Both the position numbers and the translations under genes were made by a program. From positions 1,805,013-1,869,012 of the forward strand of contig NZ_CP015101.1 of the NCBI RefSeq assembly GCF_002214465.1: a DNA stretch of 64,000 nt, given 5' to 3'. Source of the stretch: Thermococcus barossii. GTDB lineage: Archaea > Methanobacteriota_B > Thermococci > Thermococcales > Thermococcaceae. The notes under the pieces were generated by a model. That model was not told the origin of the DNA. It did not search any database and worked only from the letters and a program-made list of their open reading frames with translations. How positions within the stretch are numbered: position 1 is the stretch's first letter; every line of letters starts with the position of its first letter. Below, piece by piece: positions 1 to 10,383 of this stretch.

Positions 1-365
1 ACGGAGCACTGGCGGTCCTGCTGGTCATTTCGGACTTCTTCGGCTTTGTGGGCAGCTGGCTCAGCTACGCAAGGCTCATGGCGCTTGCTCTGGCAACGGC
101 AGGAATAGCAATGGTCATCAACATCCTCGTCCAGATGGTCTGGGGAATAAGCATCGGCCCCGTTCCAATAGGCATACTCATAGGCCTCATCCTCTTTGTC
201 GGCGGCCAGCTGTTTTCGGTCGCCATCAACGCCCTCGGAGCGTTCGTCCACTCGCTCCGTCTGCAGTACGTTGAATTTTTCGGGACGTTCTACTCAGGTG
301 AGGGTAAACCCTTCCAGCCCTTCAGGGCAAAAAGAGAAGTTTCCGAGTTGGAATTTGAAGCTTAA
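1..365 (+). CDS. atpI: A-type ATP synthase subunit I, C-terminal part
   Basis: The reading frame is open from the window edge (first full codon at base 3) to the TAA at 363-365, so only about the last 120 residues are present. They are strongly hydrophobic, with a motif ISDFFGFVGSWLSYARLMAL and a final amphipathic tail ending in SELEFEA. This is the C-terminal membrane domain of the a-type subunit, which forms the ion half-channels next to the rotor ring. The gene is followed after 15 bases by atpK, with an AGGAGGTG ribosome binding site between them, so it is the upstream member of the same operon. Identification rests on the conserved FxG-x-SYARL segment and on operon position. Confidence 0.93.
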   Translation, partial: GALAVLLVISDFFGFVGSWLSYARLMALALATAGIAMVINILVQMVWGISIGPVPIGILIGLILFVGGQLFSVAINALGAFVHSLRLQYVEFFGTFYSGEGKPFQPFRAKREVSELEFEA

Positions 366-377
366 GGAGGTGCATGA

Positions 378-869
<492 letters not shown>

Positions 870-909
870 CTCCCAACAAACTTTCTTTATAGGCCAAGGA
901 GGAAGGAGG

Positions 910-1521
910 ATGGATGGAGCAGAGCTGATCATTCAGGAGATAAACAGGGAAGCGGAGCAGAAGATACAGTACATACTCAGCGAGGCCCAGAAGGAGGCAG
1001 AGAGGATTAAGGAAGAGGCGAGAAAGAGGGCCGAAGCGAGGGCCGAGTGGATACTGAGGAAGGCCCAGACCCAGGCGGAGACCGAAAAGCAGCGCATAAT
1101 AGCCAACGCCCGCCTTGAGGTCAGGAAGAAGCGCCTTGAGGTTCAGGAAGGACTAATCCAAGAGGTGATAACCGCCCTGAGGGAGAGACTCGCTGAGCTC
1201 CCCGAGGAGGAGTACTTCCCGATGCTCATCGATCTCACGGTCAAGGCCCTCGAAGAGCTCGGCGCGGAGAGCGTGGTCGTGCGCTCCAACTTGAAGACGT
1301 TAAAGCTCCTTGAGAGCAAGCTCGGGGAATTCAGAAAGACCGTCGCCGCGAGGATCGGAAGGGACGTGGAGATAAGCCTCGGTGAGCCGATAAGCACCAT
1401 AGGCGGTGTCCTGGTTGAGACTCCCGACGGGGCGGTGAGGGTGGACAACACCTTTGAGGCCAGAATAGATAGGTTTGAGAGCGAGCTCAGGGCAGAGATA
1501 GCCAAGGCTCTCTTCGGGTGA
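910..1521 (+). CDS. atpE: A-type ATP synthase subunit E (peripheral stalk)
   Basis: A 203-residue protein. Residues about 10-100 are a long charged helix rich in Glu, Lys, Arg and Ala, with heptad-like spacing (KEAERIKEEARKRAEARAE). This is typical of the E subunit, which pairs with the coiled coil of the other stalk subunit. The C-terminal part, with IGGVLVETPDGAVRVDNTFEAR, is the globular head that binds the catalytic A3B3 hexamer. GGAAGGAGG directly precedes the ATG. The stop overlaps the neighbourhood of the atpC start, which suggests translational coupling. No TATA element is evident in the 40-base gap after atpK, so it is read as part of the same operon. Confidence 0.96.
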   Translation: MDGAELIIQEINREAEQKIQYILSEAQKEAERIKEEARKRAEARAEWILRKAQTQAETEKQRIIANARLEVRKKRLEVQEGLIQEVITALRERLAELPEEEYFPMLIDLTVKALEELGAESVVVRSNLKTLKLLESKLGEFRKTVAARIGRDVEISLGEPISTIGGVLVETPDGAVRVDNTFEARIDRFESELRAEIAKALFG

Positions 1522-1526
1522 GGTTA

Positions 1527-2627
1527 ATGGAAGCAGGAGCCGTAAGCGGAATCCTCAACACGACGCTGGCGGTCGTATTCGTGTGGGTGGGATACAAGAC
1601 GGCCAAGATAGTCTGGAAATACACACCCTACTCCTATCCCAACGCCAGAATAAAGGCGATGGAAGCGAAGCTCCTCACGGAACAGAGGTTCAACGAGCTG
1701 GCCGAGAGCAGAACCCTGCAGAACTTCGTGGTAAACCTCGAAGACACCGACTACAAGGACTACCTCACCGACGTTTCAGCGTACACCATCGAGGAGATAG
1801 AGAGGGCGCTTGAGAAGGCCCTCGCCGGAACCTACGAGCTGATGATTAAGATTCTCCCGAAGAGGGTCAGCCCGTTCTTCGGGCTCATGCTCGAGGAGTG
1901 GGACGTCAGGAACATAGCGAGCGTCGTCAAGGCCAAGTTCGCTGGTGATGTTGCCGGCGACTACGTCATGGAGATAGGTCCGATGCTCCCGAAGGTCAGG
2001 GCGATGGCAGAGGCAAAGACAATGGAGGAAATCCTCGTAATCCTTGAGGGCACCCCCTACGAGGAACCCTACCAGAGGCTGCTCCTCGGGGAGATATCGC
2101 TCCAGGAGTTCGAAACCGAACTCTACAGGATGCACTATGGAAAGCTCCTCCGCTACGCCCTGTCGAGGAAGGAGGACGAGCGCGTTATCCTTGAGGAGTT
2201 CGTCAGGCTCAAAATAGACAAGACCAACATTCTCACCGTCCTCAGGGCCAAAGCCGCCGGAATGACCGCGGAGGAGATAAGGCCCCTGGTAATTCCTGGC
2301 GGAAGCATAAAACTTGACCCGCTCCTCCACGTCGATGACCTGAGCATGGCGCTGGCCGAGCTAGACTCAACGAAGTACGGAAAGGTCATCAGGGACGTCA
2401 GGGAGGAGGTCGAGAGGGATCTAAGCGTCCTTGAGAGGGTCCTTGAGAGGCACATACTCGAGAGGATGAACGAGCTCAACAGGTTCTATCCGCTCAGCGT
2501 TGCCGCTCCCCTCAGCTACATCCTTCAGAGGGAGAGGGAGGTCAGAAAGCTCAGGGCGATAGCGAAGCTCATCGAGGACGGTGTTCACCCTGAGAGGATA
2601 AAGGAACTCGCGGGTGATGTTGCATGA
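1527..2627 (+). CDS. atpC: A-type ATP synthase subunit C (central stalk collar)
   Basis: About 366 residues, matching the length of archaeal subunit C (V-type d), the funnel-shaped cap that joins the rotor ring to the central stalk. The sequence is helical throughout with a repeated three-part plan. Conserved features include the [14 protein letters not shown] segment near the N terminus and [27 protein letters not shown] near the C terminus. I place the start at the ATG at 1527 because GGTGAGGT lies just upstream. A GTG at 1518, overlapping the atpE stop, is in frame and would add three residues. The end overlaps the start of atpF by four bases. Confidence 0.94.
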   Translation: MEAGAVSGILNTTLAVVFVWVGYKTAKIVWKYTPYSYPNARIKAMEAKLLTEQRFNELAESRTLQNFVVNLEDTDYKDYLTDVSAYTIEEIERALEKALAGTYELMIKILPKRVSPFFGLMLEEWDVRNIASVVKAKFAGDVAGDYVMEIGPMLPKVRAMAEAKTMEEILVILEGTPYEEPYQRLLLGEISLQEFETELYRMHYGKLLRYALSRKEDERVILEEFVRLKIDKTNILTVLRAKAAGMTAEEIRPLVIPGGSIKLDPLLHVDDLSMALAELDSTKYGKVIRDVREEVERDLSVLERVLERHILERMNELNRFYPLSVAAPLSYILQREREVRKLRAIAKLIEDGVHPERIKELAGDVA

Positions 2628-2932
2628 AGATAGCCGTGCTTGGCGATAAGGACACCGCGCTCGGCTTCAGGCTGGCCGGTGCCCACGAGGTTTATTCCTT
2701 CGACGATACACCGCTTGATATGGAGAGGCTCCGGAACAAGCTGAAGGAGCTCGTTGAGAGGGACGACATCGGAATAATCCTGATAACCGAGAGATTTGTC
2801 GAGAAGGTTGAACTTCCGGAGGTTACGGTTCCAATCATCCTTCAGGTGCCGGACAAGTCCGGCTCCAGGCTTGGTGAAGAGGCCATCAAGGAGATAGTTA
2901 GAAGGGCAATTGGTGTTGAGCTTAAGAGGTGA
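2624..2932 (+). CDS. atpF: A-type ATP synthase subunit F (central stalk)
   Basis: A 102-residue alpha/beta protein opening [19 protein letters not shown], the signature of the F subunit, which has a CheY-like fold and sits on the central rotor stalk with subunit D. The motif [10 protein letters not shown] in the middle and the PIILQVPDK loop are also typical. It overlaps atpC by four bases (ATGA) and is followed after six bases by atpA, so translation of the three genes is probably coupled. Length and sequence are normal for the family. Confidence 0.96.
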   Translation: MKIAVLGDKDTALGFRLAGAHEVYSFDDTPLDMERLRNKLKELVERDDIGIILITERFVEKVELPEVTVPIILQVPDKSGSRLGEEAIKEIVRRAIGVELKR

Positions 2933-2938
2933 AGGGAA

Positions 2939-4696
2939 ATGGGAAGGATAATTCGCGTTACCGGTCCGCTCGTCGTTGCCGACGGAATGAAGGGCTCCAA
3001 GATGTACGAGGTCGTTCGCGTCGGCGAAATGGGACTCATAGGAGAAATAATCCGCCTTGAGGGTGATAGGGCTGTCATCCAGGTCTACGAGGAAACGGCA
3101 GGCATAAGGCCGGGCGAGCCGGTTGAGGGAACCGGTGCTTCGCTGAGCGTCGAGCTCGGCCCGGGACTGCTCACCGCGATGTACGACGGAATCCAGAGGC
3201 CGCTCGAAGTCCTCAGGGAGCTGAGCGGAGACTTCATAGCGAGGGGTCTTACCGCCCCCGCATTGCCAAGGGACAAGAAGTGGCACTTCACGCCGAAGGT
3301 CAAAGTCGGCGACAGGGTCGTCGGCGGTGACATCCTCGGTGTCGTTCCCGAGACCAGCATCATCGAGCACAGAATCCTCGTCCCGCCATGGGTGGAGGGT
3401 GAGATTGTCGAGATCGCCGAGGAGGGCGACTACACCATCGAGGAGGTCATAGCCAAGGTCAAGAAGCCCGATGGAAGCATCGAGGAGCTCAAGATGTACC
3501 ACCGCTGGCCGGTCCGTGTCAAGAGGCCCTACAAGACCAAGCTCCCGCCGGAGGTTCCGCTCATCACCGGACAGAGAACGATAGACACCTTCTTCAGCCA
3601 GGCCAAGGGCGGTACCGCTGCAATTCCGGGCCCCTTCGGTTCGGGCAAGACCGTCACCCAGCACCAGCTGGCCAAGTGGAGCGACGCGCAGGTGGTCGTT
3701 TACATCGGCTGCGGTGAGCGCGGTAACGAGATGACCGATGTCCTTGAGGAGTTCCCCAAGCTCAAGGACCCGAAGACTGGAAAGCCCCTCATGGAGAGAA
3801 CCGTTCTCATCGCTAACACCTCAAACATGCCCGTCGCTGCGCGTGAGGCTTCCATCTACACTGGAATCACCATAGCCGAGTACTTCAGGGACATGGGCTA
3901 CGACGTGGCTTTGATGGCCGACTCGACGAGCAGGTGGGCGGAAGCGCTCCGTGAGATTTCTGGAAGGCTTGAGGAGATGCCCGGTGAGGAGGGTTACCCG
4001 GCCTACCTCGCGAGCAAGATTGCCGAGTTCTACGAGCGTGCCGGTCGCGTCGTCACCCTCGGAAGCGACGAGAGGATAGGCAGTGTCTCCGTCATCGGTG
4101 CAGTCTCGCCGCCCGGCGGTGACTTCAGCGAGCCGGTCGTCCAGAACACCCTCCGTGTCGTCAAGGTCTTCTGGGCGCTCGACGCTGACCTCGCGAGAAG
4201 GAGGCACTTCCCGGCAATAAACTGGCTCAGGAGCTACTCCCTCTACATCGATGCCATCCAGGACTGGTGGCACGAGAACGTTGACCCAGAATGGAGGAAG
4301 ATGCGCGACCAGGCAATGGCGCTCCTCCAGAAGGAGGCCGAGCTCCAGGAAATAGTCAGGATCGTCGGTCCCGACGCGCTTCCCGAGAGGGAGAAGGCAG
4401 TGCTCATAGTCACGAGGATGCTCCGTGAGGACTTCCTCCAGCAGGATGCGTTTGATGAGGTTGACACCTACTGCCCACCGAAGAAGCAGGTCACCATGAT
4501 GCGCGTTATACTCAACTTCTACGAGAAGACAATGGAGGCCGTTGACAGGGGAGTCCCGGTTGACGAGATAGCCAAGCTCCCGGTGAGGGAGAAGATAGGC
4601 CGTATGAAGTTCGAGCCGGAGATCGAGAAGGTTGCCGCACTCATAGACGAGACCAACGCTCAGTTTGAAGAGCTCTTTAAGAAGTACGGGGCGTGA
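2939..4696 (+). CDS. atpA: A-type ATP synthase catalytic subunit A
   Basis: The 585-residue catalytic subunit hydrolyses or makes ATP at the A/B interface. Residues 1-70 are the beta-barrel. Residues about 110-200 are the non-homologous insertion typical of A subunits. The Walker A loop GPFGSGKT is at 231-238, followed by the ERGNEM and [17 protein letters not shown] segments of the nucleotide-binding core, and then a helical C-terminal domain. Some Thermococcales carry an intein at the P-loop of this gene; here the P-loop is uninterrupted and the length is that of an intein-free protein. The start ATG follows AGGTGAAGGGAA. It overlaps the beginning of the atpB region at the stop. Confidence 0.98.
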   Translation: MGRIIRVTGPLVVADGMKGSKMYEVVRVGEMGLIGEIIRLEGDRAVIQVYEETAGIRPGEPVEGTGASLSVELGPGLLTAMYDGIQRPLEVLRELSGDFIARGLTAPALPRDKKWHFTPKVKVGDRVVGGDILGVVPETSIIEHRILVPPWVEGEIVEIAEEGDYTIEEVIAKVKKPDGSIEELKMYHRWPVRVKRPYKTKLPPEVPLITGQRTIDTFFSQAKGGTAAIPGPFGSGKTVTQHQLAKWSDAQVVVYIGCGERGNEMTDVLEEFPKLKDPKTGKPLMERTVLIANTSNMPVAAREASIYTGITIAEYFRDMGYDVALMADSTSRWAEALREISGRLEEMPGEEGYPAYLASKIAEFYERAGRVVTLGSDERIGSVSVIGAVSPPGGDFSEPVVQNTLRVVKVFWALDADLARRRHFPAINWLRSYSLYIDAIQDWWHENVDPEWRKMRDQAMALLQKEAELQEIVRIVGPDALPEREKAVLIVTRMLREDFLQQDAFDEVDTYCPPKKQVTMMRVILNFYEKTMEAVDRGVPVDEIAKLPVREKIGRMKFEPEIEKVAALIDETNAQFEELFKKYGA

Positions 4697-4701
4697 TGCT
4701 G

Positions 4702-6093
4702 ATGCCTGGAATGGAGTACTCGACCGTTAGCAAGATTTACGGGCCTCTCATGATAGTCCAGGGGGTCAAGGGCGTCGCCTACGGTGAGGTTGTCGAGATC
4801 GAAACTGAAAGCGGAGAGAAGAGAAAGGGCCAGGTGCTTGAGGCCAGAGAGGACATGGCCATAGTCCAGGTCTTCGAGGGAACGCGCGATCTGGACGTCA
4901 AGACGACGCGCGTCAGGTTCACCGGAGAGACCCTCAAGGTTCCGGTTTCCATGGACATGCTCGGCAGGGTATTCAACGGCATCGGAAAGCCCATAGACGG
5001 CGGGCCGGAGATCATCCCGGAGGACAGGCGCGACGTTCACGGCGCTCCCCTCAACCCGGTCGCGAGGGCCTACCCGAGGGACTTCATTCAGACCGGTGTT
5101 TCGGCCATAGACGGCATGAACACCCTCATCCGCGGCCAGAAGCTCCCGATATTCAGCGGTTCGGGTTTACCACACAACATGCTGGCCGCTCAGATAGCGA
5201 GGCAGGCAAAGGTCCTCGGTGAGGAGGAGCAGTTCGCCGTGGTCTTCGCGGCAATGGGTATCACCTACGAAGAGGCCAACTTCTTCAAGAAGAGCTTCGA
5301 GGAGACGGGGGCAATAGAGAGGGCTGTGCTCTTCCTCAACCTCGCCGACGACCCGGCAATAGAGAGAATCATCACCCCGCGCATGGCGCTCACGGTTGCG
5401 GAGTACCTCGCATTCGACTACGACATGCAGGTGCTCGTTATCCTCACGGACATGACCAACTACGCGGAAGCTCTGCGTGAAATATCGGCCGCCCGTGAAG
5501 AGGTTCCAGGCAGGCGCGGTTACCCAGGTTACATGTACACCGACCTGGCTACCATCTACGAGCGTGCCGGCCGTGTCAGGGGCAGGAAGGGAAGCATAAC
5601 CCAGGTGCCCATCCTAACGATGCCGGACGACGATATTACCCACCCGATTCCAGACCTCACCGGCTACATCACCGAGGGACAGATAGTCCTCAGCAGGGAG
5701 CTTCACAGGAAGGGTATCTACCCGCCGATTGACGTCCTTCCGTCACTCAGCCGTCTGATGAAGGACGGTATTGGTAAGGGAATGACCAGGGAAGACCACC
5801 CGCAGCTCAGCCAGCAGCTCTACGCTGCCTATGCGGAAGGAAGGAGCCTCAGGGACCTCGTCGCCGTCGTCGGTGAAGAGGCCCTCAGCGAGACCGACAG
5901 GAAGTACCTCAAGTTCGCGGACAGGTTTGAGAGGGAATTCGTCGCCCAGAGGTACGACGAGGACAGGAGCATCTTTGAGACCCTTGACCTTGGCTGGGAG
6001 CTCCTCGCCGAGCTTCCGGAGAGCGAGCTCAAGCGTGTCAGGAAGGAATACATCCTCAAGTACCACCCCAAGTACAGGAAGAGGGAGGGCTGA
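4702..6093 (+). CDS. atpB: A-type ATP synthase subunit B (regulatory nucleotide-binding subunit)
   Basis: About 463 residues, the non-catalytic partner of subunit A in the alternating hexamer. [12 protein letters not shown] at the N terminus begins the beta-barrel. The P-loop position reads [19 protein letters not shown], lacking the Walker lysine, as expected for B subunits. [34 protein letters not shown] is the conserved core near residue 265, given here only as its ends matter: the arginine-rich [11 protein letters not shown] motif. Three starts are possible in frame (GTG 4693, ATG 4696, ATG 4702). I prefer 4702 because GTGATG lies just before it. The gene follows atpA without a gap. Confidence 0.95.
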   Translation: MPGMEYSTVSKIYGPLMIVQGVKGVAYGEVVEIETESGEKRKGQVLEAREDMAIVQVFEGTRDLDVKTTRVRFTGETLKVPVSMDMLGRVFNGIGKPIDGGPEIIPEDRRDVHGAPLNPVARAYPRDFIQTGVSAIDGMNTLIRGQKLPIFSGSGLPHNMLAAQIARQAKVLGEEEQFAVVFAAMGITYEEANFFKKSFEETGAIERAVLFLNLADDPAIERIITPRMALTVAEYLAFDYDMQVLVILTDMTNYAEALREISAAREEVPGRRGYPGYMYTDLATIYERAGRVRGRKGSITQVPILTMPDDDITHPIPDLTGYITEGQIVLSRELHRKGIYPPIDVLPSLSRLMKDGIGKGMTREDHPQLSQQLYAAYAEGRSLRDLVAVVGEEALSETDRKYLKFADRFEREFVAQRYDEDRSIFETLDLGWELLAELPESELKRVRKEYILKYHPKYRKREG

Positions 6094-6120
6094 CCTCCCT
6101 TCAACCTTTAGGTGGTCGAG

Positions 6121-6774
6121 ATGGCAGAGCTGCTCAACGTCAAGCCCACCCGTATGGAGCTCCTGAACCTCAAGAGGCGCATTAAGCTGGCCAAGAAGGG
6201 CCACAAGCTCCTCAAGGACAAGCAGGACGCCCTCGTCATGGAGTTCTTCACCATATACGACGAGGCCCTTAGCCTGCGCGAGGAGCTGGGTATGAAGATG
6301 GCCGAGGCCTTCGCGGCCCTTCAGGCGGCAGAGATAGACGTCGGAACGCTGCGCCTCAGGGAAATAGGCCTCTCCGTCAAGCCCAACAGGGAGGTTGAAA
6401 TAAAGAGAAGGAACGTGATGGGCGTTCCTGTTCCTCTAATCGAGGCGGAATCCTTCAGGAGGAGCACCAACGAGCGCGGCTACGCACTCGTGTCCAGCTC
6501 GGCCAGGGTGGACCTCGCGGCCGAGAAGTTCGAAGAGGTTCTTGACTTAGCCGTCCGCCTGGCCGAGGTGGAGGAGACCCTCAAGAGGCTGGCAAAGGAA
6601 ATAGAGGTCACCAAGAGGCGCGTCAATGCCCTCGAATACATCATAATCCCGAGGATGGAGGCAACGGTGAAGTTCATCAAGCAGAGGCTGGACGAGATGG
6701 AGCGCGAGAACTTCTTCAGGCTGAAGAGGGTCAAGGCCCTGATAGAGGCCAGGGCTCAGGCCGAGGGCTCGTGA
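6121..6774 (+). CDS. atpD: A-type ATP synthase subunit D (central rotor shaft)
   Basis: About 217 residues, almost entirely helical, forming the long coiled-coil shaft that turns inside the A3B3 hexamer. The N-terminal helix reads [20 protein letters not shown], a conserved D-subunit motif. The C-terminal helix carries [21 protein letters not shown], also diagnostic. The start is set at ATG 6121 because AGGTGG lies five bases upstream; in-frame GTGs at 6112 and 6115 would add two or three residues. This is the last gene of the ATP synthase operon. It is followed by a 48-base gap with a new TATA element. Confidence 0.96.
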   Translation: MAELLNVKPTRMELLNLKRRIKLAKKGHKLLKDKQDALVMEFFTIYDEALSLREELGMKMAEAFAALQAAEIDVGTLRLREIGLSVKPNREVEIKRRNVMGVPVPLIEAESFRRSTNERGYALVSSSARVDLAAEKFEEVLDLAVRLAEVEETLKRLAKEIEVTKRRVNALEYIIIPRMEATVKFIKQRLDEMERENFFRLKRVKALIEARAQAEGS

Positions 6775-6780
6775 GGCAAC

Positions 6781-6822
6781 AAGCCTTTTATCTTCGGCTT
6801 CCATTTTTCTTGCGGTGGTGAC
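6781..6822 (+). promoter_or_regulatory. Promoter and ribosome binding site of the alanyl-tRNA editing gene
   Basis: The short gap after atpD contains AAGCCTTTTATC (about 6780-6791), which fits a BRE/TATA element. It lies roughly 35 bases before the ATG at 6823. GCGGTGGTGAC directly precedes the ATG and matches the 3' end of archaeal 16S rRNA. This suggests the next gene is transcribed on its own rather than as part of the ATP synthase operon. The position of the transcription start is inferred only. Confidence 0.45.
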
Positions 6823-8046
6823 ATGACGGAAAAGCTGTTCTACAAGAACGCCTACCTCTGGGAGGCAGGTGCGACCGTCGAGAGTGTTGAGAGGGCCGGT
6901 AGAAAGGTGAGAGTCCTGCTCGACAGGACGATATTCTACCCCGAGGGCGGCGGCCAGCTCTCCGACAGAGGGGTAATAGCCGGCGAGGGCTTCAGAATAA
7001 CCGTTGAGAAGGTCTACGGCAAGGACGAAATATGGCATGAGGGCAGGCTTGAGGGCCGTCTTCCCGAGCCGGGCGAGCCGGTCAGGCTTCTCCTCGATGC
7101 TGAATGGCGCTACGAGAACATGCGCCAGCACACGGGACAGCACATACTGTCGGCGGTCTTCAAGGAGCTCCACGACGCCAACACGACTGGCTTCCAGATA
7201 TTTGAGGGATACAACAAGATAGAGATTGACTACCCCGGCGAGCTCACATGGGAGACAATTCTTGGAGTCGAGAGGAAAGCAAACGCCGTTGTCTGGTCAG
7301 ATCTCCCGGTGGAGGTGGAGGTTTACGATGAGCTCCCCGAGGAGCTGAGGAGAAACCTCAGAAAGGAGCTGTCCGACAAGGTCAGGCCCCCGATAAGGAT
7401 AGTTTCAATTCCAGGGGTTGACGTCATCCCCTGCGGTGGAACACACGTGAAAAGTACCCGCGAGGTTGGCCTGATAAAGGTCGTCAACTTCTACCGGAAG
7501 AGCAAGAAGCTGTGGAGGGTGGAGTTCGCCTGCGGAAACAGGGCGCTGAAGTACTTGGATGAGCTCATTGCTGATTACTGGCTGAGCCTTGATGAGATGC
7601 CCAACAAGAACCGTCCGCTGGCCGAGCGCGTGGGAGAGCTGAAGGCAGAGCTTGAGAAGCTGGAAGGTGAGAAGGACGCCCTCAGAAGGGAGCTGTGGGG
7701 ATGGAAGGCCAGGGCGTTGCTGAGGGACGCCAAAGAAATCAACGGGATCAGGGTGGTCTCTTACCTTGAGGACGCCCCCATGAAGGACGCCCAGGCGTTC
7801 GTCGTCAACCTCGTTGACAAGAATCCGGGGACCATTGCCCTCGTGGCCGGTGAGAACTACGTGATATTCGCCAAGAACAGAGCAGTAGAGGGCATCTCCA
7901 TGAACGACCTTTTGAGGGCCGTTTTATCCGAGGTCGGAGGCGGCGGTGGGGGCAGCGAGGTTCTGGCGAGGGGCGGTGGTTTCAAAGTGTCACGGGAAGA
8001 AGTCCTAAACCTCGCCCGCAGGATGGTCATGGATTACATTAAGTGA
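6823..8046 (+). CDS. alaX: Alanyl-tRNA editing protein (AlaX-L type)
   Basis: A 407-residue free-standing editing factor that hydrolyses Ser or Gly wrongly attached to tRNA-Ala, working in trans to alanyl-tRNA synthetase. The N-terminal part has the FYPEGGGQLSDRG motif of the AlaRS second additional domain. The zinc site is made of H103 and H107 (HTGQH) and C204 and H208 (CGGTH). Residues about 265-295 form a short coiled coil. The C-terminal part has the glycine-rich EVGGGGGGSEVLARGGG motif of the DHHA1 domain. That long architecture, editing domain plus DHHA1, defines the AlaX-L class. There is no aminoacylation domain. Length and all visible catalytic residues are intact. Confidence 0.9.
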   Translation: MTEKLFYKNAYLWEAGATVESVERAGRKVRVLLDRTIFYPEGGGQLSDRGVIAGEGFRITVEKVYGKDEIWHEGRLEGRLPEPGEPVRLLLDAEWRYENMRQHTGQHILSAVFKELHDANTTGFQIFEGYNKIEIDYPGELTWETILGVERKANAVVWSDLPVEVEVYDELPEELRRNLRKELSDKVRPPIRIVSIPGVDVIPCGGTHVKSTREVGLIKVVNFYRKSKKLWRVEFACGNRALKYLDELIADYWLSLDEMPNKNRPLAERVGELKAELEKLEGEKDALRRELWGWKARALLRDAKEINGIRVVSYLEDAPMKDAQAFVVNLVDKNPGTIALVAGENYVIFAKNRAVEGISMNDLLRAVLSEVGGGGGGSEVLARGGGFKVSREEVLNLARRMVMDYIK

Positions 8047-8107
8047 CATCTCCTTTCTATCGTTTTTCAGTTGTAGAACTTATTGCGCAGTGTTTGGTTA
8101 ATGATAA

Positions 8108-8185
8108 AACTTTATAAACGTTGTTGGGAATTTTTACCATCATGCGTTAGACAACGTACTCACTCCTTCAGCCGGGGGTGGGGCA
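8108..8185 (+). promoter_or_regulatory. Promoter of the forward permease pair
   Basis: AAACTTTATAAACG at 8107-8120 is a good archaeal TATA element, about 70 bases before the TTG start at 8186. CGTTGT (8119-8124) and ACAACG (8151-8156) form a short inverted repeat flanking the predicted transcription start, so a repressor site is possible. GGGGGTGGGG just before the start serves as ribosome binding site. The remainder of the 8047-8185 gap shows nothing recognisable. Confidence 0.45.
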
Positions 8186-9205
8186 TTGTCCCTGAGGAGG
8201 ATAGTAATCAGGTACGCCGTGGTGACGCTGCTGATTGCCTTCGTGCTCGGCTATGCCGTGAAGGGTGTCGTCGAGAAGAGGGCGTACCTTGAGGCCATTG
8301 ACTTCTTTCAGTACAACCCAAACGCCGGCAAGGCAATGGCCGCGGCGGAAAAGCTGGGTATGGATCCGATGGAGTACTACGTCAGATACATTGCCCCCAG
8401 GAACCATCCCGAGCTTGGTATGTCATCGCTCCACGTGGGTTTGAAGTACATGGCTGCCACCCTAAGGGACCTCTTTCTGTCCTCCGGGGGACATAGTTCG
8501 TGGAACTATCTCTATGGAACTGCCACGCCCTCTTGGGGGTACATATACAGAACGTTGCTGTTCCTGCTCCTGGCAGATGTATCGGTCGTTTTTCTTGCAC
8601 TCCTCCTGTCCTTCAAGGCCGTGAGGAGCGAACGCTTCTACGGCTTCCTTCAGATGGCGGCGAGAACATTCAACGGAATCCCTGTCTGGTTCTTCGTTGT
8701 TCTCTTCTTCCTAATCATAATCTACTCCCCGATTCCCTCAGACCTCGCCAACGGCCTCAAGGGTTCGGGCGTGGAGACCCTCGCTTACTTCCTTTTCCCG
8801 GTTCTTTCCGTTCTACTGGTGGCGTCATGGGGGCTGGCAGAGGGAATAACGGTGGTGATGAGGGAGGAGTTCGCACAGCCCTACGTTGAGGCAAAGAAGG
8901 CCATGGGCCTTCCCGAGAGGAGGGTCAAGAGGCACGTGGTGAGGGCATCCATCGTCCCGGTGCTCCACGTCTGGCTTCAGAACTTCATAGAGATACAGAC
9001 GCTCATCCTCGTCGTTGACTACCTCTTCAGGCTCAACGGCCTCGGGACTATCCTCGCCTCCGCCCTGGTGATAACCCCCGACAGCGTGTTCTTCTACCCC
9101 AAGACGTTCGCCTTTGTGGTCGTTACCCTGGTTCTCCTGAACTTTCTGGTTTCCCTGACCGTGGAGCTACTGGCGATAAAGCTTGAGCCGAGGGGAGTGG
9201 CATGA
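8186..9205 (+). CDS. DppB-type ABC transporter permease, orphan pair 1
   Basis: A 339-residue inner-membrane permease of the dipeptide/oligopeptide/nickel class. One N-terminal transmembrane helix (about 8-28) is followed by an extracytoplasmic stretch of roughly 90 residues, then five helices. The EAA loop that docks on the ATPase is visible as EAKKAMGLPERRVKRHVVR (about residues 237-255). The start is a TTG preceded by GGGGGTGGGG. It overlaps the next permease gene by four bases. No ATPase or substrate-binding gene lies beside this pair; the nearest are in the separate operon at 17639-24793. Substrate cannot be told from sequence; peptides or oligosaccharides are both known for this family in Thermococcales. 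Confidence 0.82.
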   Translation: MSLRRIVIRYAVVTLLIAFVLGYAVKGVVEKRAYLEAIDFFQYNPNAGKAMAAAEKLGMDPMEYYVRYIAPRNHPELGMSSLHVGLKYMAATLRDLFLSSGGHSSWNYLYGTATPSWGYIYRTLLFLLLADVSVVFLALLLSFKAVRSERFYGFLQMAARTFNGIPVWFFVVLFFLIIIYSPIPSDLANGLKGSGVETLAYFLFPVLSVLLVASWGLAEGITVVMREEFAQPYVEAKKAMGLPERRVKRHVVRASIVPVLHVWLQNFIEIQTLILVVDYLFRLNGLGTILASALVITPDSVFFYPKTFAFVVVTLVLLNFLVSLTVELLAIKLEPRGVA

Positions 9206-10383
9206 AGAGAAGGCTGGGTGCGCTGATGGTCGCTGCCTTCATGATTTTCACAGCCCTGTCCTACGCCACGCTGGACATGGAGAAGCTCGCCAACTGGGAC
9301 AACTACCTCTTCTGGGTGGACTACCCGAAGGGGGCCAGGCCGGCGTGGCTCGGCGACTCGGGCTCCGTTGAGTTCAGAGGGGGAATTGAGTACACCGTGA
9401 CGCAAAAAGCACCGGTTAACCTTATCCTCAGGGGCACCGGGGACGTTTCCATCACGATATTCCGGCCGGACGGCAGGGTGGTTCGTCTGAGTACAGAGAT
9501 AAACGGAACCACAAGCGTGAACTCCAACACCGAACTGGCCCTCCAGGCGAGGCGCTTTGCCCTTGAAGTCCTCGGCCTCCGGCGGGAGGACATGGCCTTC
9601 CTAACCCCCACCCAGGCACTCTTCATGGACGAAAACCGAAACCCCCTCCCCGGAAACTACACCGTCCAGGTGCACCCGGCCGGCATCGAGGCGCAGCTAA
9701 TCGGGGATGCCTACGGCCTGCTTGGAACGGACTACAAGGGCAGGGACCTCTGGGTCGGCTTCGTGGGCTCGACCGTGAACACGCTAATTCTTGCGTTCCT
9801 GACAACTGTTCTCGTCATCGTCGTGGGGATAGCCCTCGGGGTCGGGTCTGGTTACTACGAGACGAAGCTCGGCGACGTGATCTCGGTGGTTCTTGAGGCA
9901 CTCAACGCGGTCCCTTACCTTCCCCTGGCGATAGCGATAATCTTCGTCCTCTCCTCGACGGGCTTTCACGGAAAGCTTGAGATGGGAACCGTTGAACTCG
10001 CCTCAATACTCGCCCTCCTGCTGGTGGGCAAGTTCGCCAGCGCCGTCAAGGGCATCGTCATGCACGAGAAGGTTCAGGAGTACATAGAGTCCGCCAGGGC
10101 CCTGGGGGCAAGTGACCTCCAGATAATCCTGCGGCACGTGATGAGGGCCGTTCTCCCCTACGCGCTCTCCTACTCCACCCTGCTCTTCGCCCAGATGATA
10201 GCGGTCATTTCAATACTCGGCCTCTTCCAGATAATCCCGGGCGTTAACTGGGGCTCCTTCGTGGCGGAAGCCTTTTCCCAGAACGCCATCTACACCCTGT
10301 GGTGGTGGCCGCTCTCCCCTTCCATTGCCATAATCCTGCTGAGCGTGGGGCTGACGCTTTTGTCGGGTCCCTCATCTGACTGA
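9202..10383 (+). CDS. DppC-type ABC transporter permease, orphan pair 1 (short C terminus)
   Basis: A 393-residue permease that pairs with the preceding gene. After one N-terminal helix there is an extracytoplasmic insert (about residues 30-170), then the family motif LLGTDYKGRDLWVG, then five transmembrane helices. The ATPase-docking loop reads ESARALGASDLQIILRHVMR. The insert starts NWDNYLFWVDYPKGARPAW, a motif shared with the two other DppC-type proteins in this window. The C terminus ends LTLLSGPSSD, about ten residues earlier than the DppC at 21345-22805, which ends in NPRLRRL. Its last codons overlap, on the opposite strand, the end of the convergent permease gene. It may be a slightly truncated protein left by a rearrangement. 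Confidence 0.8.
   Translation: MKRRLGALMVAAFMIFTALSYATLDMEKLANWDNYLFWVDYPKGARPAWLGDSGSVEFRGGIEYTVTQKAPVNLILRGTGDVSITIFRPDGRVVRLSTEINGTTSVNSNTELALQARRFALEVLGLRREDMAFLTPTQALFMDENRNPLPGNYTVQVHPAGIEAQLIGDAYGLLGTDYKGRDLWVGFVGSTVNTLILAFLTTVLVIVVGIALGVGSGYYETKLGDVISVVLEALNAVPYLPLAIAIIFVLSSTGFHGKLEMGTVELASILALLLVGKFASAVKGIVMHEKVQEYIESARALGASDLQIILRHVMRAVLPYALSYSTLLFAQMIAVISILGLFQIIPGVNWGSFVAEAFSQNAIYTLWWWPLSPSIAIILLSVGLTLLSGPSSD

Noticed and set aside
2939-4696. Intein in the ATP synthase catalytic subunit
   Set aside because: The P-loop is continuous and the length is that of the mature protein, although inteins are known at this place in some relatives.
9202-10383. Pseudogene call for the short DppC-type permease
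   Set aside because: All membrane helices and the ATPase-docking loop are intact and the frame is open; only about ten C-terminal residues seem to be missing.
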